DNA of 62,718 nt from Promethearchaeota archaeon (GCA_019057865.1 JAHLWP010000023.1:1-62718); one strand, 5' to 3'. Positions 45,790 through 54,846 are shown, numbered from the stretch's first letter. Numbers and translations are program-made. Notes: generated from the sequence alone by a model not told the origin.

Positions 45790-46926
45790 ATGTCAGAAAA
45801 AGTCGAAGATCGAATAAAAGAATTAGAAGAACGATTGGCTTCCACCAAGGTAAACAAAGCTACACAAAAAAGTATAAATTTCATTAAAGCACAACTAGCC
45901 AAACTCCGCGAAGATTTGATTCGTATTGCTAGTTCTAAAAAAGGAGGTGGCGGTGGCTTTGGAATAAAAAAATCTGGAGCTGCTCAAGTATCTTTTATTG
46001 GATTTCCTTCAGTAGGAAAATCTTCCTTACTTAACTTGCTTACCGGAGGGAAAACTCATTCTAAAGTAGCAGCATACGAGTTTACAACAGTAACAGCTAT
46101 ACCTGGTATGATGAATATTGAAGATGCTAAAATACAGCTTATTGATTTGCCAGGGGTAATTTTAGGTGCAGCTACAGGAAAAGGACGTGGTAAGGAAGTG
46201 TTGGGGGCAGTAAGGACTGCTGAGTTAATTTTAATTATTATATGTTTTCGTCAAGATGGAACTATTAATATCACAGACTTAGATTTAATTAGAAAAGAAT
46301 TAAATGACGCTGGGATTCGGTTAAACACTCAACCCCCACGGATTCAGATAAAGGAACAAAACCAAGGAGGTATACATTTCACATATAATGGGAATCAATT
46401 AATGGATACAGAAGAAGTTAAATCTTTAATGAATGATTTGAAAATTCGTAATGCGGGTGTTTACTTCGCCGAACCTGACATTATCCCAGATCAATTAATA
46501 GATTTCGTTTTAGGTAATCGAGTTTATACAAGAGAATTTGTTGTTATAAATAAATCTGATTTAATGGAAGCTCCAATTCCCCCTGAAAAGATTACAGAAG
46601 CAATTGGTCATGAACATTGGGTTATGGTCTCAGCGAAAAATAAAGAAAATATTAATACGCTTAAGCATAATATCTTCATGGAGCTGAATTTAATACGAGT
46701 GTTTTTGAAGCCACCAAGACAGGAAGCTGATATGGATGAGCCAATAATTCTCCACCGGGGTGATACACTAGAGAAACTCTGTCGTAAAATTCACAAACGA
46801 TTCATAAGCGATTATCGCTACTCGTTAGTATGGGGTAAATCTGCTAAGCACCCTGGTCAAAAATTTGATAACCTAGATCACGTAGTTGAGGATGGTGACA
46901 TAATTTCAATTTATCTGAAGCGATAG
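45790..46926 (+). CDS. DRG-family GTPase (Obg-HflX superfamily) with TGS domain
   Basis: The order is a helical N-terminal basic segment (LEERLASTKVNKATQKS), a Gly-rich stretch, G1 FIGFPSVGKSSLLNLL, G2/G3 with FTTVTAIPGM and LIDLPGVI, G4 NKSD, and a C-terminal TGS domain (PIILHRGDTLEKLCRKIHKR). At 378 aa it fits archaeal/eukaryotic DRG. These GTPases associate with ribosomes; eukaryotic members need DFRP partners, which were not found here. Housekeeping gene by type. It starts at an ATG 100 bp after the MaoC gene. Confidence 0.93.
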   Translation: MSEKVEDRIKELEERLASTKVNKATQKSINFIKAQLAKLREDLIRIASSKKGGGGGFGIKKSGAAQVSFIGFPSVGKSSLLNLLTGGKTHSKVAAYEFTTVTAIPGMMNIEDAKIQLIDLPGVILGAATGKGRGKEVLGAVRTAELILIIICFRQDGTINITDLDLIRKELNDAGIRLNTQPPRIQIKEQNQGGIHFTYNGNQLMDTEEVKSLMNDLKIRNAGVYFAEPDIIPDQLIDFVLGNRVYTREFVVINKSDLMEAPIPPEKITEAIGHEHWVMVSAKNKENINTLKHNIFMELNLIRVFLKPPRQEADMDEPIILHRGDTLEKLCRKIHKRFISDYRYSLVWGKSAKHPGQKFDNLDHVVEDGDIISIYLKR

Positions 46927-47144
46927 TAGGAATGAAGAATTTAAATCTTTAAAATCAACAAAATTAGAGAAGAATTATTCTATTCATTAATTTCTTTATT
47001 AATTAAACTTTTAAAATATTATATTAAAACTTAATTCTTTTCTTAAAAAACTAATAAAATATATTAAAATGCCATCTTAATAGTTATTTAAAGTAATCTA
47101 ATTAAATCAGAATTTTTAAAAATAAATTTCCAAGAGAAGAAGAG

Positions 47145-47483
47145 ATGAAGGAGGAAAAACCTCAAATTCCAGGGGAAGATGAAATGATTCAAAAATGTAT
47201 TGATCCCATTACTGGAAGAGATATCACGGCTGAACATATAAGTCAACGTTTAACTGAACTAGAGAAAATTGCAGTTGATATTGTAAACAAAGCGATCGAA
47301 GAATATAAGAAAAATCCAGATGGAAAACACACAATCTACGAGAAATATTATTGGGAAATTCATCAAAAATTAGGAGTAGGCTCTATTGGACCTGCAACTG
47401 CCGCAGCTGGACCTTTAATGTATTCGAAGATGGATGAATTGGCCAATAAACTAGGTATTTCTAAAGAAGAGCGAATTTCTTAG
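47145..47483 (+). CDS. Hypothetical protein
   Basis: The 112-aa protein starts with an acidic segment and a CIDPITGRDIT motif, then a long helix (SQRLTELEKIAVDIVNKAIEEY), and ends with a Gly/Ala-rich stretch (GVGSIGPATAAAGPLMYSKM) and a short charged tail. An SD-like AAGAAGAGATG precedes the ATG. No membrane helix or Zn motif is present. It precedes the acyl-CoA synthetase operon but is separated from it by the palindrome and promoter region. I do not recognise the family. Confidence 0.6.
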   Translation: MKEEKPQIPGEDEMIQKCIDPITGRDITAEHISQRLTELEKIAVDIVNKAIEEYKKNPDGKHTIYEKYYWEIHQKLGVGSIGPATAAAGPLMYSKMDELANKLGISKEERIS

Positions 47484-47565
47484 TGAAAATATGAAATTAA
47501 ATCCCATTATTTATTTCTGAACATAAAATTTAACATTTCACATTATTTCAGAATAGACCCTAATG

Positions 47566-47587
47566 TTTTCCCATAATTATGGGAAAA
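47566..47587. promoter_or_regulatory. Perfect 22-bp palindrome upstream of the acyl-CoA synthetase operon
   Basis: TTTTCCCATAATTATGGGAAAA is perfectly symmetric and contains two GC triplets, rare in this AT-rich DNA. It ends 10 bp before a TATA-like element, in the position where a repressor or activator would touch the BRE/TATA region. It probably controls the gene run starting at 47688. Confidence 0.6.
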
Positions 47588-47596
47588 GATAAAATT

Positions 47597-47609
47597 TTTT
47601 ATATAAATT
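47597..47609 (+). promoter_or_regulatory. Putative TATA box for the acyl-CoA synthetase operon
   Basis: TTTTATATAAATT matches the archaeal TATA consensus and lies about 80 bp before the ATG at 47688, which would leave a leader of about 55 nt. The adjacent palindrome strengthens the call. The SD GGAGG at 47675-47679 precedes the ATG by 8 bp. Confidence 0.45.
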
Positions 47610-47687
47610 AGATGTTTAAAATAAGATTAAAATATTTTTAGAAATCGTTCAGATTCATCAATTACGTAAATAAAGGAGGAAGAAATA

Positions 47688-49268
47688 ATGGCATGGCTTG
47701 ATATTGGTGAAATTGTTAATGTTAATGCTAATAAATATCCAAATAAACTTGCTCTGAAAGATGCAAAACGTCAATTAACATTTAAAGAATTAAATGAAAG
47801 AACTAATAAACTTGCGAATGGAATTCTTAAAAATGGGATAAAAAAGGGAGATAAGATAGCTATATTATCTAATAATTCAATAGAGTTTATGGAAATTTAC
47901 GTGGCGTCAGCTAAAGGAGGATTTATAATCGTTCCCTTAAATTTTCGGCTACACCCAGATGATATTTCGTTCATTATTAATAATTCAGATGCAATATGGT
48001 TATTTGTAGAATCTAGATTCTACGAAGCTACAGAAAAGATTTGGGAAAGAGCTAAAGAATTGGGATTTGATAATGTTCAACGTGTATTGATTGCTGATCA
48101 ACCAGCGGAAGGTTGGAAATTCTATGAAGATATTGTAGAAATGGGTGAAAACATGTATCCTTCTATAAAGATTAATCCAGAGGATACTTGGGTAATTCTT
48201 TATACATCAGGCACGACAGGGAGACCAAAAGGAGTGATACGCTCCCATCGTTCTTATATTGCATTTTTCTTAATTAACGAAGCAGAATTCTCATTTACTC
48301 CTCAAGATTATGGCATGATTTTAATGCCATTATCTCATGTAAATTCTACATTCTATTCATTTGTCTTCACTTACTTAGGCGCTCCATGCTATATCCATAT
48401 CGAGTATAAATTTGACCCTGAAGAAATTTTAAAGATAATTCATCGGGAGAAAATATCTTTTACCTCAATGATACCTACTCACTATAACTTAATATTAAAT
48501 CTCCCAGAAAAAGTGAAAGATAAATATGATCCTAGTTCTGTTAGAGCTCTTTTAACGTCTTCAGCTCCTGCTACTAAGCAGATGAAACTAGAAGTAATGA
48601 AGCTTTTTGAAAAGACTCAGCTTTTTGAAGCTTATGGTTCGACAGAGGCAGGTCTGGTTACTCTCCTTAGACCTGAAGATCAAATGAATAAGTTGGGATC
48701 TATAGGAAAAGAATGCATAGGTACTGATCGTATTCTTTTATTGGATGAAGATAAGAATCCTGTACCTGAAGGGGAAATTGGTGAACTATATTCTCGTGGA
48801 CCACAAATGTTCGATAAGTATTACAAATTACCAGAAAAAACTAGAGATTCATTTAAGGGAGAATACTTTAGCGCTGGTGACATGGCTAAAAGAGATGAAG
48901 AAGGGTTTTATTACTTAGTTGATCGGAAGGCTAATATGATAATTACGGGTGGAGAACATGTTTATCCTTCTGAAGTTGAAAAAGTTATTGTATCATATCC
49001 AAGTGTTATTGAATGCGCTGTAATTGGCTTACAGGATTACAAATGGGGAGAAAAGGTGACAGCAGTTTGTGTTTTAAATAAAGAAGTGGAATCTCCAAAT
49101 GAGTTAACTAATGAAATTCGGCAATTTTGCGAAGATAAGTTAGCAAGATTTAAGCTCCCAAAGGAATGTATATATATTACCTCAGAAGAGATGCCTAGGA
49201 CGGGTTCAGGAAAAGTTATTCATCGTATATTACGAGAACGATTTAATAAACAAATTAATAATGAATAA
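47688..49268 (+). CDS. AMP-forming acyl-CoA synthetase (acid-CoA ligase)
   Basis: This 526-aa ANL enzyme activates a carboxylic acid to acyl-CoA with ATP. The P-loop-like motif ILYTSGTTGRPKG is followed by EAYGSTEAG, the adenine/phosphate region FSAGDMAKRDEEGFYY with catalytic Asp, the hinge DRKANMIITGGEHVYP, and the C-terminal lysine in PRTGSGKVIHRIL. Aromatic and medium-chain acid ligases look alike; since no benzoate-CoA ligase lies in the benzoyl-CoA operon, this is the nearest candidate to feed it, but that is inference. First gene of the operon, with a strong SD (GGAGG). Confidence 0.88.
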   Translation: MAWLDIGEIVNVNANKYPNKLALKDAKRQLTFKELNERTNKLANGILKNGIKKGDKIAILSNNSIEFMEIYVASAKGGFIIVPLNFRLHPDDISFIINNSDAIWLFVESRFYEATEKIWERAKELGFDNVQRVLIADQPAEGWKFYEDIVEMGENMYPSIKINPEDTWVILYTSGTTGRPKGVIRSHRSYIAFFLINEAEFSFTPQDYGMILMPLSHVNSTFYSFVFTYLGAPCYIHIEYKFDPEEILKIIHREKISFTSMIPTHYNLILNLPEKVKDKYDPSSVRALLTSSAPATKQMKLEVMKLFEKTQLFEAYGSTEAGLVTLLRPEDQMNKLGSIGKECIGTDRILLLDEDKNPVPEGEIGELYSRGPQMFDKYYKLPEKTRDSFKGEYFSAGDMAKRDEEGFYYLVDRKANMIITGGEHVYPSEVEKVIVSYPSVIECAVIGLQDYKWGEKVTAVCVLNKEVESPNELTNEIRQFCEDKLARFKLPKECIYITSEEMPRTGSGKVIHRILRERFNKQINNE

Positions 49269-49315
49269 GAAATTATAAGAAAAATAATTATAAATTAAAT
49301 AAGAGTGTAAATTAA

Positions 49316-50524
49316 ATGTCTTTTAAAAATGCTTATATCCCTTATGGCGCCTATTGGAGCACCCCTTTTAGCCGATGGCAAGGCAGCTTTCAGAATCTCC
49401 ATGCGATAAAGTTTGCGGCGGATATTACAACTAGATTTTTAAATGAAAGGGAAATATCTCCTAATAACTTTGATGAACTCATATTAGGTATTACAATTCC
49501 GCAGCTCTATTGTTTCTATGGAGGACCTTGGTTAGCAAGTATGATTGGAGCTGAACATGTTACTGGACCTATGATTAGTCAAGCATGTGCGACAGGAACC
49601 AATTCTATTTCGATTGCTGCGCAGAATATAGAAACGGGAACAAACAAAAATGTACTTGTAGTAACCGCAGATCGATGTTCCAATGGACCTCATCTTGTCT
49701 ATCCGAACCCTCAAGCACCAGGAAGCACGTTAGATGCAGAAAATTGGGTATGGGATAATTTTGGTAGAGATCCTTTTGCTAAAAATGCTATGATCGAAAC
49801 AGGTGAGAATGTAGCTAAAGAAGTAGGGATTACTAAAAAAGAACAAGACAAACTCACCATATTACGTTATAACCAGTATCAAGATTCTTTGAAAGATAAT
49901 AGAGCATTCCAAAAGAAATATATGATCGAACCAATCGAGGTTAAAGATCGTTCTGGTCGAAAAGTACTGGCAACTATAGAAGGTGATGAAGGCATATATC
50001 CAACAACTATAGAGGGATTGTCGAAACTTAAACCAGTACTTCCAGAAGGTACAATAACCTATGGAACTCAAACCCATCCTGCAGATGCTAATTGTGGTCT
50101 TATCGTCGCTACAAAAGAAAATGCAGATCAATTAAGGAAAAGAGAAGATGTTGAGGTAAGAATTGTATCTTACGGAGAACATAAAACAAAGAAAGGATAC
50201 ATGGCTATGGCAATTGTTCCGGCTGCAAATAAAGCACTAGAATATGCAGGGATTTCTATAAAAGATGTATCAGTAATTAAAACACATAATCCTTTTGCAG
50301 TTAATGACATTTATTTCTGTAAAGAGATGGATATCGATTGGAAAGATATGAATAACTACGGAAGTTCACTTATATATGGTCATCCTCAAGCACCTACAAT
50401 GATGAGAATTATTATAGAATTAATAGAAGAGTTGGTGGAGAAAGGGGGAGGATTAGGTTTAGCTGACGGTTGTGCTGCTGGTGATACAGCTTCTGCTCTC
50501 GTTTTGGAAGTAAAAGTCGACTGA
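49316..50524 (+). CDS. Thiolase family acyltransferase
   Basis: The 402-aa thiolase carries the nucleophilic Cys in SQACATGTNSISIAAQNI. The second and third motifs deviate from the standard: the usual NEAFA region reads THNPFAVND, the GHP motif is SLIYGHPQAPTMM, and the last one reads GCAAGDTASALVLE instead of CxGGGQG. These changes suggest a thiolase branch with altered specificity or condensing direction rather than loss of activity. It cleaves 3-oxoacyl-CoA to acetyl-CoA and a shorter acyl-CoA in beta-oxidation. It lies 47 bp downstream of the synthetase gene and is followed by a dehydratase-type subunit. Confidence 0.82.
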   Translation: MSFKNAYIPYGAYWSTPFSRWQGSFQNLHAIKFAADITTRFLNEREISPNNFDELILGITIPQLYCFYGGPWLASMIGAEHVTGPMISQACATGTNSISIAAQNIETGTNKNVLVVTADRCSNGPHLVYPNPQAPGSTLDAENWVWDNFGRDPFAKNAMIETGENVAKEVGITKKEQDKLTILRYNQYQDSLKDNRAFQKKYMIEPIEVKDRSGRKVLATIEGDEGIYPTTIEGLSKLKPVLPEGTITYGTQTHPADANCGLIVATKENADQLRKREDVEVRIVSYGEHKTKKGYMAMAIVPAANKALEYAGISIKDVSVIKTHNPFAVNDIYFCKEMDIDWKDMNNYGSSLIYGHPQAPTMMRIIIELIEELVEKGGGLGLADGCAAGDTASALVLEVKVD

Positions 50525-50584
50525 ATTAAATTCTAATTATTTTATTTTTGAAAGTACAACTTAATAATAAATGAGGTATCTTTA

Positions 50585-51811
50585 ATGCTTAGAAAGAAAA
50601 TACAGGCAGTAAAAGAATTAAACCAGCTAATGTCTGATTATTATCATGAGTTAGATGATGCCTCCAAAAATGATGAGAAGAAGGTCGCCTGGTGCTCGAG
50701 TGTTGGTCCAGCAGAAATTTTAAGAAGTCTAGGATTCAAAGTATATTTTCCAGAAAACCACAGTGCTATGTTAGGCTCCTCTAGAATGGCCACAGATTTA
50801 ATTCCATATGCAAATGCGATAGGCTATTCACCAGAAATATGTTCATATCTTACTGCTGATATTGGTGCATATTTAAAAAGAGTAACTCCATTATCAAAAG
50901 CCTACCCTGATATTAAGAGTGTACCAAGACCTGATGTGCTTGTATTTAATACAAATCAATGTAGAGAGGTTCAAGATTGGTTTGGATGGTTTGCTAATGA
51001 ATATAACGTTCCATTAGTTGGTATTTCTACACCTAGAAATGTGGGCGAAGTCACAACCTCACATATTACATTTATAGCACAACAAATGGAGGATTTAATT
51101 AAATCATTAGAGAAGATTTCAAACAATAGATTTGACCTTGATAGGCTTAAGGAAATTGTTTCACTCTCTCGTGAGTGCTCTAATCTTTGGAAAAAAGTTT
51201 TAGATACAGCTGCTAACATACCTTCACCTATCACCTTCTTTGATGGATCCATCCATATGGGACCTGCGGTAGTTTTGAGAGGAACTCAACAAGCTGTGGA
51301 TTACTATGGAATCCTATTAGAAGAATTACAAAATAGAGTAAAAAATCAGGAAGGAGCGGTAGAGAGTGAACATTTTAGACTTTATTGGGAAGGAATGCCT
51401 ATTTGGGGAAGACTTAGACACTATTCTGAGCTATTTGCTAGTCTTAGAGCATGTGTAGTTGCATCAACTTACTGTAATAGTTGGATTTTTTCAGCTTTTA
51501 ATGAAAACCATCCTTTTAGAAGTATGGCAAAAGCCTATACTGAGCTGTTTATCGTACGTTCAGATGAATATAAAGAAAAGTATCTTAACAAAATGATAGA
51601 ATTTTTTAAAATTGATGGCATAATTTTTCATGATGCAAAAACATGTCCGCATAATACTAATTCACGCTATGGGATGCCCCAAAGACTAGAAATAGACACA
51701 AAGATACCAAATTTAATTATAAATGGAGATTTAAACGACTTGAGATGTCTTTCTGACGAACAATCAAGAACAAGCATAGAAGCTTTTATAGAACAATTAG
51801 AAGAGAGCTAA
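50585..51811 (+). CDS. 2-hydroxyacyl-CoA dehydratase / benzoyl-CoA reductase family, B-type subunit (lone copy)
   Basis: At 408 aa this protein has the B-type signatures: VAWCSSVGPAEILRSLGFKV with a leading Cys, the ENHSAMLGSSRMATDLIPYA...GYSPEICSYLTADIGAYL block, NQCREVQDW, and a C-terminal CNSW/KTCPHNTNSRYG region. It is intact, unlike the copy at 2576. In known enzymes this subunit works with a C-type partner; none is adjacent, although the run carries an activase (58234). Good SD (GAGGT, 7 bp). The substrate might be a 2- or 3-hydroxyacyl-CoA or another acyl-CoA needing radical dehydration or reduction. Confidence 0.82.
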   Translation: MLRKKIQAVKELNQLMSDYYHELDDASKNDEKKVAWCSSVGPAEILRSLGFKVYFPENHSAMLGSSRMATDLIPYANAIGYSPEICSYLTADIGAYLKRVTPLSKAYPDIKSVPRPDVLVFNTNQCREVQDWFGWFANEYNVPLVGISTPRNVGEVTTSHITFIAQQMEDLIKSLEKISNNRFDLDRLKEIVSLSRECSNLWKKVLDTAANIPSPITFFDGSIHMGPAVVLRGTQQAVDYYGILLEELQNRVKNQEGAVESEHFRLYWEGMPIWGRLRHYSELFASLRACVVASTYCNSWIFSAFNENHPFRSMAKAYTELFIVRSDEYKEKYLNKMIEFFKIDGIIFHDAKTCPHNTNSRYGMPQRLEIDTKIPNLIINGDLNDLRCLSDEQSRTSIEAFIEQLEES

Positions 51812-51946
51812 AATTGCTAGAGAAGGAAATTTTAAGAATTAAATAAGTATAATTTTTAAAGAATTAAGAATAAAAAACTTTGTAAATAACAATTCGAATG
51901 ATAAAAAGAATTTCCCTCAAATACATTATATAAGAGAAAAAAAAAA

Positions 51947-52417
51947 ATGGTTAATAAGATAAAAGCTATTGATATAAAAAATTACATTGGTAAAGAATAT
52001 AGTACTGAATGGTATAAAGTCACTCAAAATAATATTAACCAATTCGCAGATCTTATAAAAGATCACCAATTTATTCATGTAAGTCCAGAAGAAGCAAAAA
52101 GTTCAATCTATGGGAGGACTGTTGCTCATGGTTTTTTTGTCTTATCTATGTTAGGTTTCTTTACTTTACAAGATGGTAAAAGAGATTCGATGCAATTCTA
52201 TGTAACAGATGCAAAAGCAATCCTTAATTATGGATTTGATAAAATTAGGTTCATTTCTGCCGTTCCAGTTGGATCTTACATTCGAGATGTTTCATATATC
52301 TCAAAGGTTGAATTAGTAAAGAGGGGTGTGAAATTTACATCCCATCATACAATAGAACTTAAAGGACAAGATAAACCTGCTCTTATAGCGGATTGGATAA
52401 ATTTACTCGTTTTATGA
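51947..52417 (+). CDS. MaoC-like dehydratase
   Basis: Hot-dog fold, 156 aa. The catalytic-type segment is NNINQFADLIKDHQFIHV with Asp and His, followed by YGRTVAHGFFVLSMLGFF. It most resembles enoyl-CoA hydratases of the MaoC/NodN kind. It lies 135 bp after the B-type dehydratase subunit on the same strand and is convergent with the MoaD-like gene. Role: hydration/dehydration in the acyl-CoA pathway encoded around it. The 45249 gene is a separate, more canonical member. Confidence 0.83.
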   Translation: MVNKIKAIDIKNYIGKEYSTEWYKVTQNNINQFADLIKDHQFIHVSPEEAKSSIYGRTVAHGFFVLSMLGFFTLQDGKRDSMQFYVTDAKAILNYGFDKIRFISAVPVGSYIRDVSYISKVELVKRGVKFTSHHTIELKGQDKPALIADWINLLVL

Positions 52418-52423
52418 AAATAA

Positions 52424-52705
52424 TTATCCTCCTACAAGTGGGGGGGAGAGTATTATTTCATCTCCATCATTTAATTTTGTTTTCAATTCTTCCAAAAATA
52501 GGTAATTTCTTCCATTTACCAATATAATTGCATGGCTCTCTAAATTTCCTTGCGAATCTCTAAAACTTTTCCGTATTCTTTTTCCGTGCTTACTCATGAA
52601 CTGATCTATTACATCACCTAATGTATTAACATCTGAATATTTAATCTGTGTTAACCCAACATCAGTTGAAAATATTGTCATTAGTTTCAATGTGACATCT
52701 GCCAT
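52424..52705 (-). CDS. MoaD/ThiS-like ubiquitin-fold sulfur carrier protein
   Basis: This 93-aa protein shows the beta-grasp fold and ends precisely in the Gly-Gly needed for C-terminal thiocarboxylation or conjugation (DGDEIILSPPLVGG). In archaea such proteins act in molybdopterin/tungstopterin synthesis or as SAMP ubiquitin-like modifiers. The tungsten AOR gene is 2.1 kb away, which fits a dedicated pterin supply. It points away from the AOR operon, so it has its own promoter in the 157-bp spacer that also contains an inverted repeat. Confidence 0.82.
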   Translation of the reverse strand: MADVTLKLMTIFSTDVGLTQIKYSDVNTLGDVIDQFMSKHGKRIRKSFRDSQGNLESHAIILVNGRNYLFLEELKTKLNDGDEIILSPPLVGG

Positions 52706-52706
52706 T

Positions 52707-52739
52707 AAATTTTTAATATTCTGATGAGATTAAAAATTT
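52707..52739. repeat. AT-only inverted repeat between the MoaD-like and Fe-S genes
   Basis: Arms AAATTTTTAAT (52707-52717) and ATTAAAAATTT (52729-52739) flank an 11-base loop. It overlaps the region just upstream of the MoaD-like start codon. Arms of only A and T in such DNA could arise by chance, so this is a weak operator or hairpin candidate. Confidence 0.3.
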
Positions 52740-52862
52740 TTTCTAAAATAATTTTAAAATTTAATAGCAAGGTTAATAATTTTTTATTAATATTTCCTAA
52801 TCTAAAAATAAAGATTTTTTAGATTTAATACTTAAGTCAACCTTTATATTCAAGTGGAGTGA

Positions 52863-54404
52863 ATGGATTCCAAGAATAGAATTATCGAACAATTAAATCG
52901 GATTTTAAAGGAAAGTCAAGTATTGACTGATTTAGAAGACCGTTATGTTTATTCGTTTGAAAAGATTTTTTTAGACCAAACTTATTCAAAGCCTGATATT
53001 ATAGTTAGAGTTTCCTCCTTGAAGGAAGAAAAGGAAGTAATAGAATTACTAGAGAAAGAGAATGCAATATTGATTAAAAGAGGTGAAGAAGCTTCATCTT
53101 TTAATAATAAAACATCAAAAGTTTTAATTTTATTAGATAACGTGAAAATCCCTAAACTTGAAAATTATTCTGAAAAAATCGGAGAAAAGGATGATATTAT
53201 CACAAAGTTTAATGAACTGCATATAGCAGGGTATGGAACTTATAGGAATCTTGCTTTAATGGTTCAAAACTTACTTTACGGAAAAACCCTAAACAAATGT
53301 CAACAATGTATTACCTGCAGTGGTTATTGTACAGTATCACCTTCTTTTAACGGAGTAGAAACCTGGTCTTCGAAGGGAAGAATGCTCATAGCCAAAGGAA
53401 TAATGAATGGAGAATTAAAATTTTCAGACAAGATTGTTGATATATTATATAATTGTACAAAATGTGGACTGTGTTTCGCCCAATGCTTTCAAGATTTAGA
53501 GTTTCATGAAGCAATACTTTATTTAAGGCATATTATGGCAGAAAAGAGTTTGGTCCCACAAGTCTTTCAAACAGCAGCAAATAATATTTTTGAAAATGGG
53601 GATCCTAGTGCTACACCCGTCACCCGTCGCCTTTCACGGATAAAAAATCTCTCTGAACTTGATTTACCGGGAAAATCCGATATTTTGTGCTGGTTAGGGT
53701 GTACAGTAGCAACTAGAACTCCGAAAACAGCTGAAGTTTTTTTCAAAATTTTAAATCATGTTAACGTCGAATTCACAATGTTAGGAGAACAGGAAGGATG
53801 TTGTGGGTATGTTTTAATTTCATCAGGGTTATGGGAAGAAGCCACTAAAGTCGCTAATGAAGTTATTAAACGAATTGAGAAAACTGAGGCTAAAACTTTG
53901 ATAACACCATGTTCTGGTTGCTATTATACGTTTACACGGCTTTATCCTGAAATCCTTAATCTCGAGATACCTTGTGAGATCCTTCATACATCACAATATA
54001 TTGAAAAATTATTAAAAGAAGAAAAACTCAAACTAAAACCATTAAATTTAAACATTACATATCATGATCCATGTTCATTAGGAAGACATTGTAAAGTATA
54101 TAATGCACCACGTAATGTATTAAAAGCTATACCTAATCTTAATCTTATCGAAATGCCTTTAAACAAAGAATTAGCTCGATGTTGTGGCGGAGGAGGTGGA
54201 CTTTGGACATATAATAATCAAGTTAGTATGGAATCTGCATATACAAGGCTTAAAGAAGATTTAATTTCAACTAATGTTAATATTTTAACAACAGCTTGTC
54301 CATTATGCCAATTAAATTTCCGTTTTGCTTCTAGAATGAAATTTCTCTCTAAAAACTCAATAAAGATCTACGATATTACAGAAATAATTGAATCAGCTAT
54401 GTAG
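52863..54404 (+). CDS. Fe-S oxidoreductase with HdrD/GlpC-type CCG domains and an N-terminal flavin-oxidase-like remnant
   Basis: The C-terminal part of this 513-aa protein has two [4Fe-4S] motifs (CQQCITCSGYCTVSP, CTKCGLCFAQCFQ) and two CCG domains (WLGCTVATRTPKT with GCCGYVLIS, CSGCYYTF; then DPCSLGRHCKVYNAPRN, ARCCGGGGGLWTY, CPLCQLNF). This is the D-lactate/glycolate-oxidase-associated electron-carrier plan. The first 90 residues resemble the start of an FAD-linked oxidase (YSKPDIIVRVSSLKEEKEV, LIKRGEE), but the flavin-binding core is absent, so that domain looks shortened. Likely role: electron transfer between an acyl-CoA dehydrogenase/Etf system or the AOR and a membrane acceptor. First in a 6-kb run with AOR. 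Confidence 0.83.
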   Translation: MDSKNRIIEQLNRILKESQVLTDLEDRYVYSFEKIFLDQTYSKPDIIVRVSSLKEEKEVIELLEKENAILIKRGEEASSFNNKTSKVLILLDNVKIPKLENYSEKIGEKDDIITKFNELHIAGYGTYRNLALMVQNLLYGKTLNKCQQCITCSGYCTVSPSFNGVETWSSKGRMLIAKGIMNGELKFSDKIVDILYNCTKCGLCFAQCFQDLEFHEAILYLRHIMAEKSLVPQVFQTAANNIFENGDPSATPVTRRLSRIKNLSELDLPGKSDILCWLGCTVATRTPKTAEVFFKILNHVNVEFTMLGEQEGCCGYVLISSGLWEEATKVANEVIKRIEKTEAKTLITPCSGCYYTFTRLYPEILNLEIPCEILHTSQYIEKLLKEEKLKLKPLNLNITYHDPCSLGRHCKVYNAPRNVLKAIPNLNLIEMPLNKELARCCGGGGGLWTYNNQVSMESAYTRLKEDLISTNVNILTTACPLCQLNFRFASRMKFLSKNSIKIYDITEIIESAM

Positions 54405-54412
54405 ATCATCTT

Positions 54413-54568
54413 TTATTTTGCTAGTCCTCGAATTTTTGGTTGTCCTGGCCAAGGCCAAGAGATGCGATATTTAATTTTACAATGAGGACATGTAGCTTCT
54501 TTCGCATTTGGTTTGATTGGAAAGCGTTCTAAACAATTCAAACATCTGCATTGAGAACCTTTACTCAT
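54413..54568 (-). CDS. Small zinc-ribbon protein
   Basis: From the ATG at 54568 (GTGAT SD six bases upstream) this is a 51-aa protein with two CxxC sets: CRCLNCLERF and CPHCKIKYRISW, separated by about 20 residues, then WPGQPKIRG. The pair is a typical zinc ribbon. A longer TTG-started frame back to 54628 has no sequence character. It lies in antisense orientation between the Fe-S gene and the AOR gene. No known partner; nucleic-acid or protein binding is a guess. Confidence 0.6.
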   Translation of the reverse strand: MSKGSQCRCLNCLERFPIKPNAKEATCPHCKIKYRISWPWPGQPKIRGLAK

Positions 54569-54830
54569 ATATGAATCACTTTTTCTAAAAAGAATATAAA
54601 CTGATATTAAACAGTTTCCATTACACAATTTTAAACTAATTAATTATTAGTTTTTCGTTGAAATATTTAAATCTAATGGAAAATTTAAATAAAAAGTAAA
54701 TTTATTTAATTTTTGAAGTGAATACTACTTATAACTTACCTTCTCAATTTAATTCTGTAGCAAATGTGGGCACATATTCCCATCGCAGCAAAAATATCAG
54801 AGTTTCACGGTTTAGTAAAATTAAGAGGTA

Positions 54831-54846
54831 GAGGTGGCATAATATA
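54831..54846 (+). promoter_or_regulatory. Strong ribosome-binding site followed by ATA start of the AOR gene
   Basis: GAGGTGG (54831-54837), a six-base spacer CATAAT, then ATA at 54844, in frame with the aldehyde oxidoreductase N terminus. The SD fits the GGAGGTGAT consensus used elsewhere in the window. No ATG, GTG or TTG is in frame between the SD and the conserved N-terminal motif. Confidence 0.55.

Noticed and set aside
54754..54813. CSKCGH zinc-knuckle-like piece in the spacer before AOR
   Set aside because: Only about 20 codons between stops, with no second CxxC; chance match.
54718..54831. 37-codon GTG-started frame ending in the TAG just before AOR
   Set aside because: In the AOR frame but separated by the TAG; no coding character.
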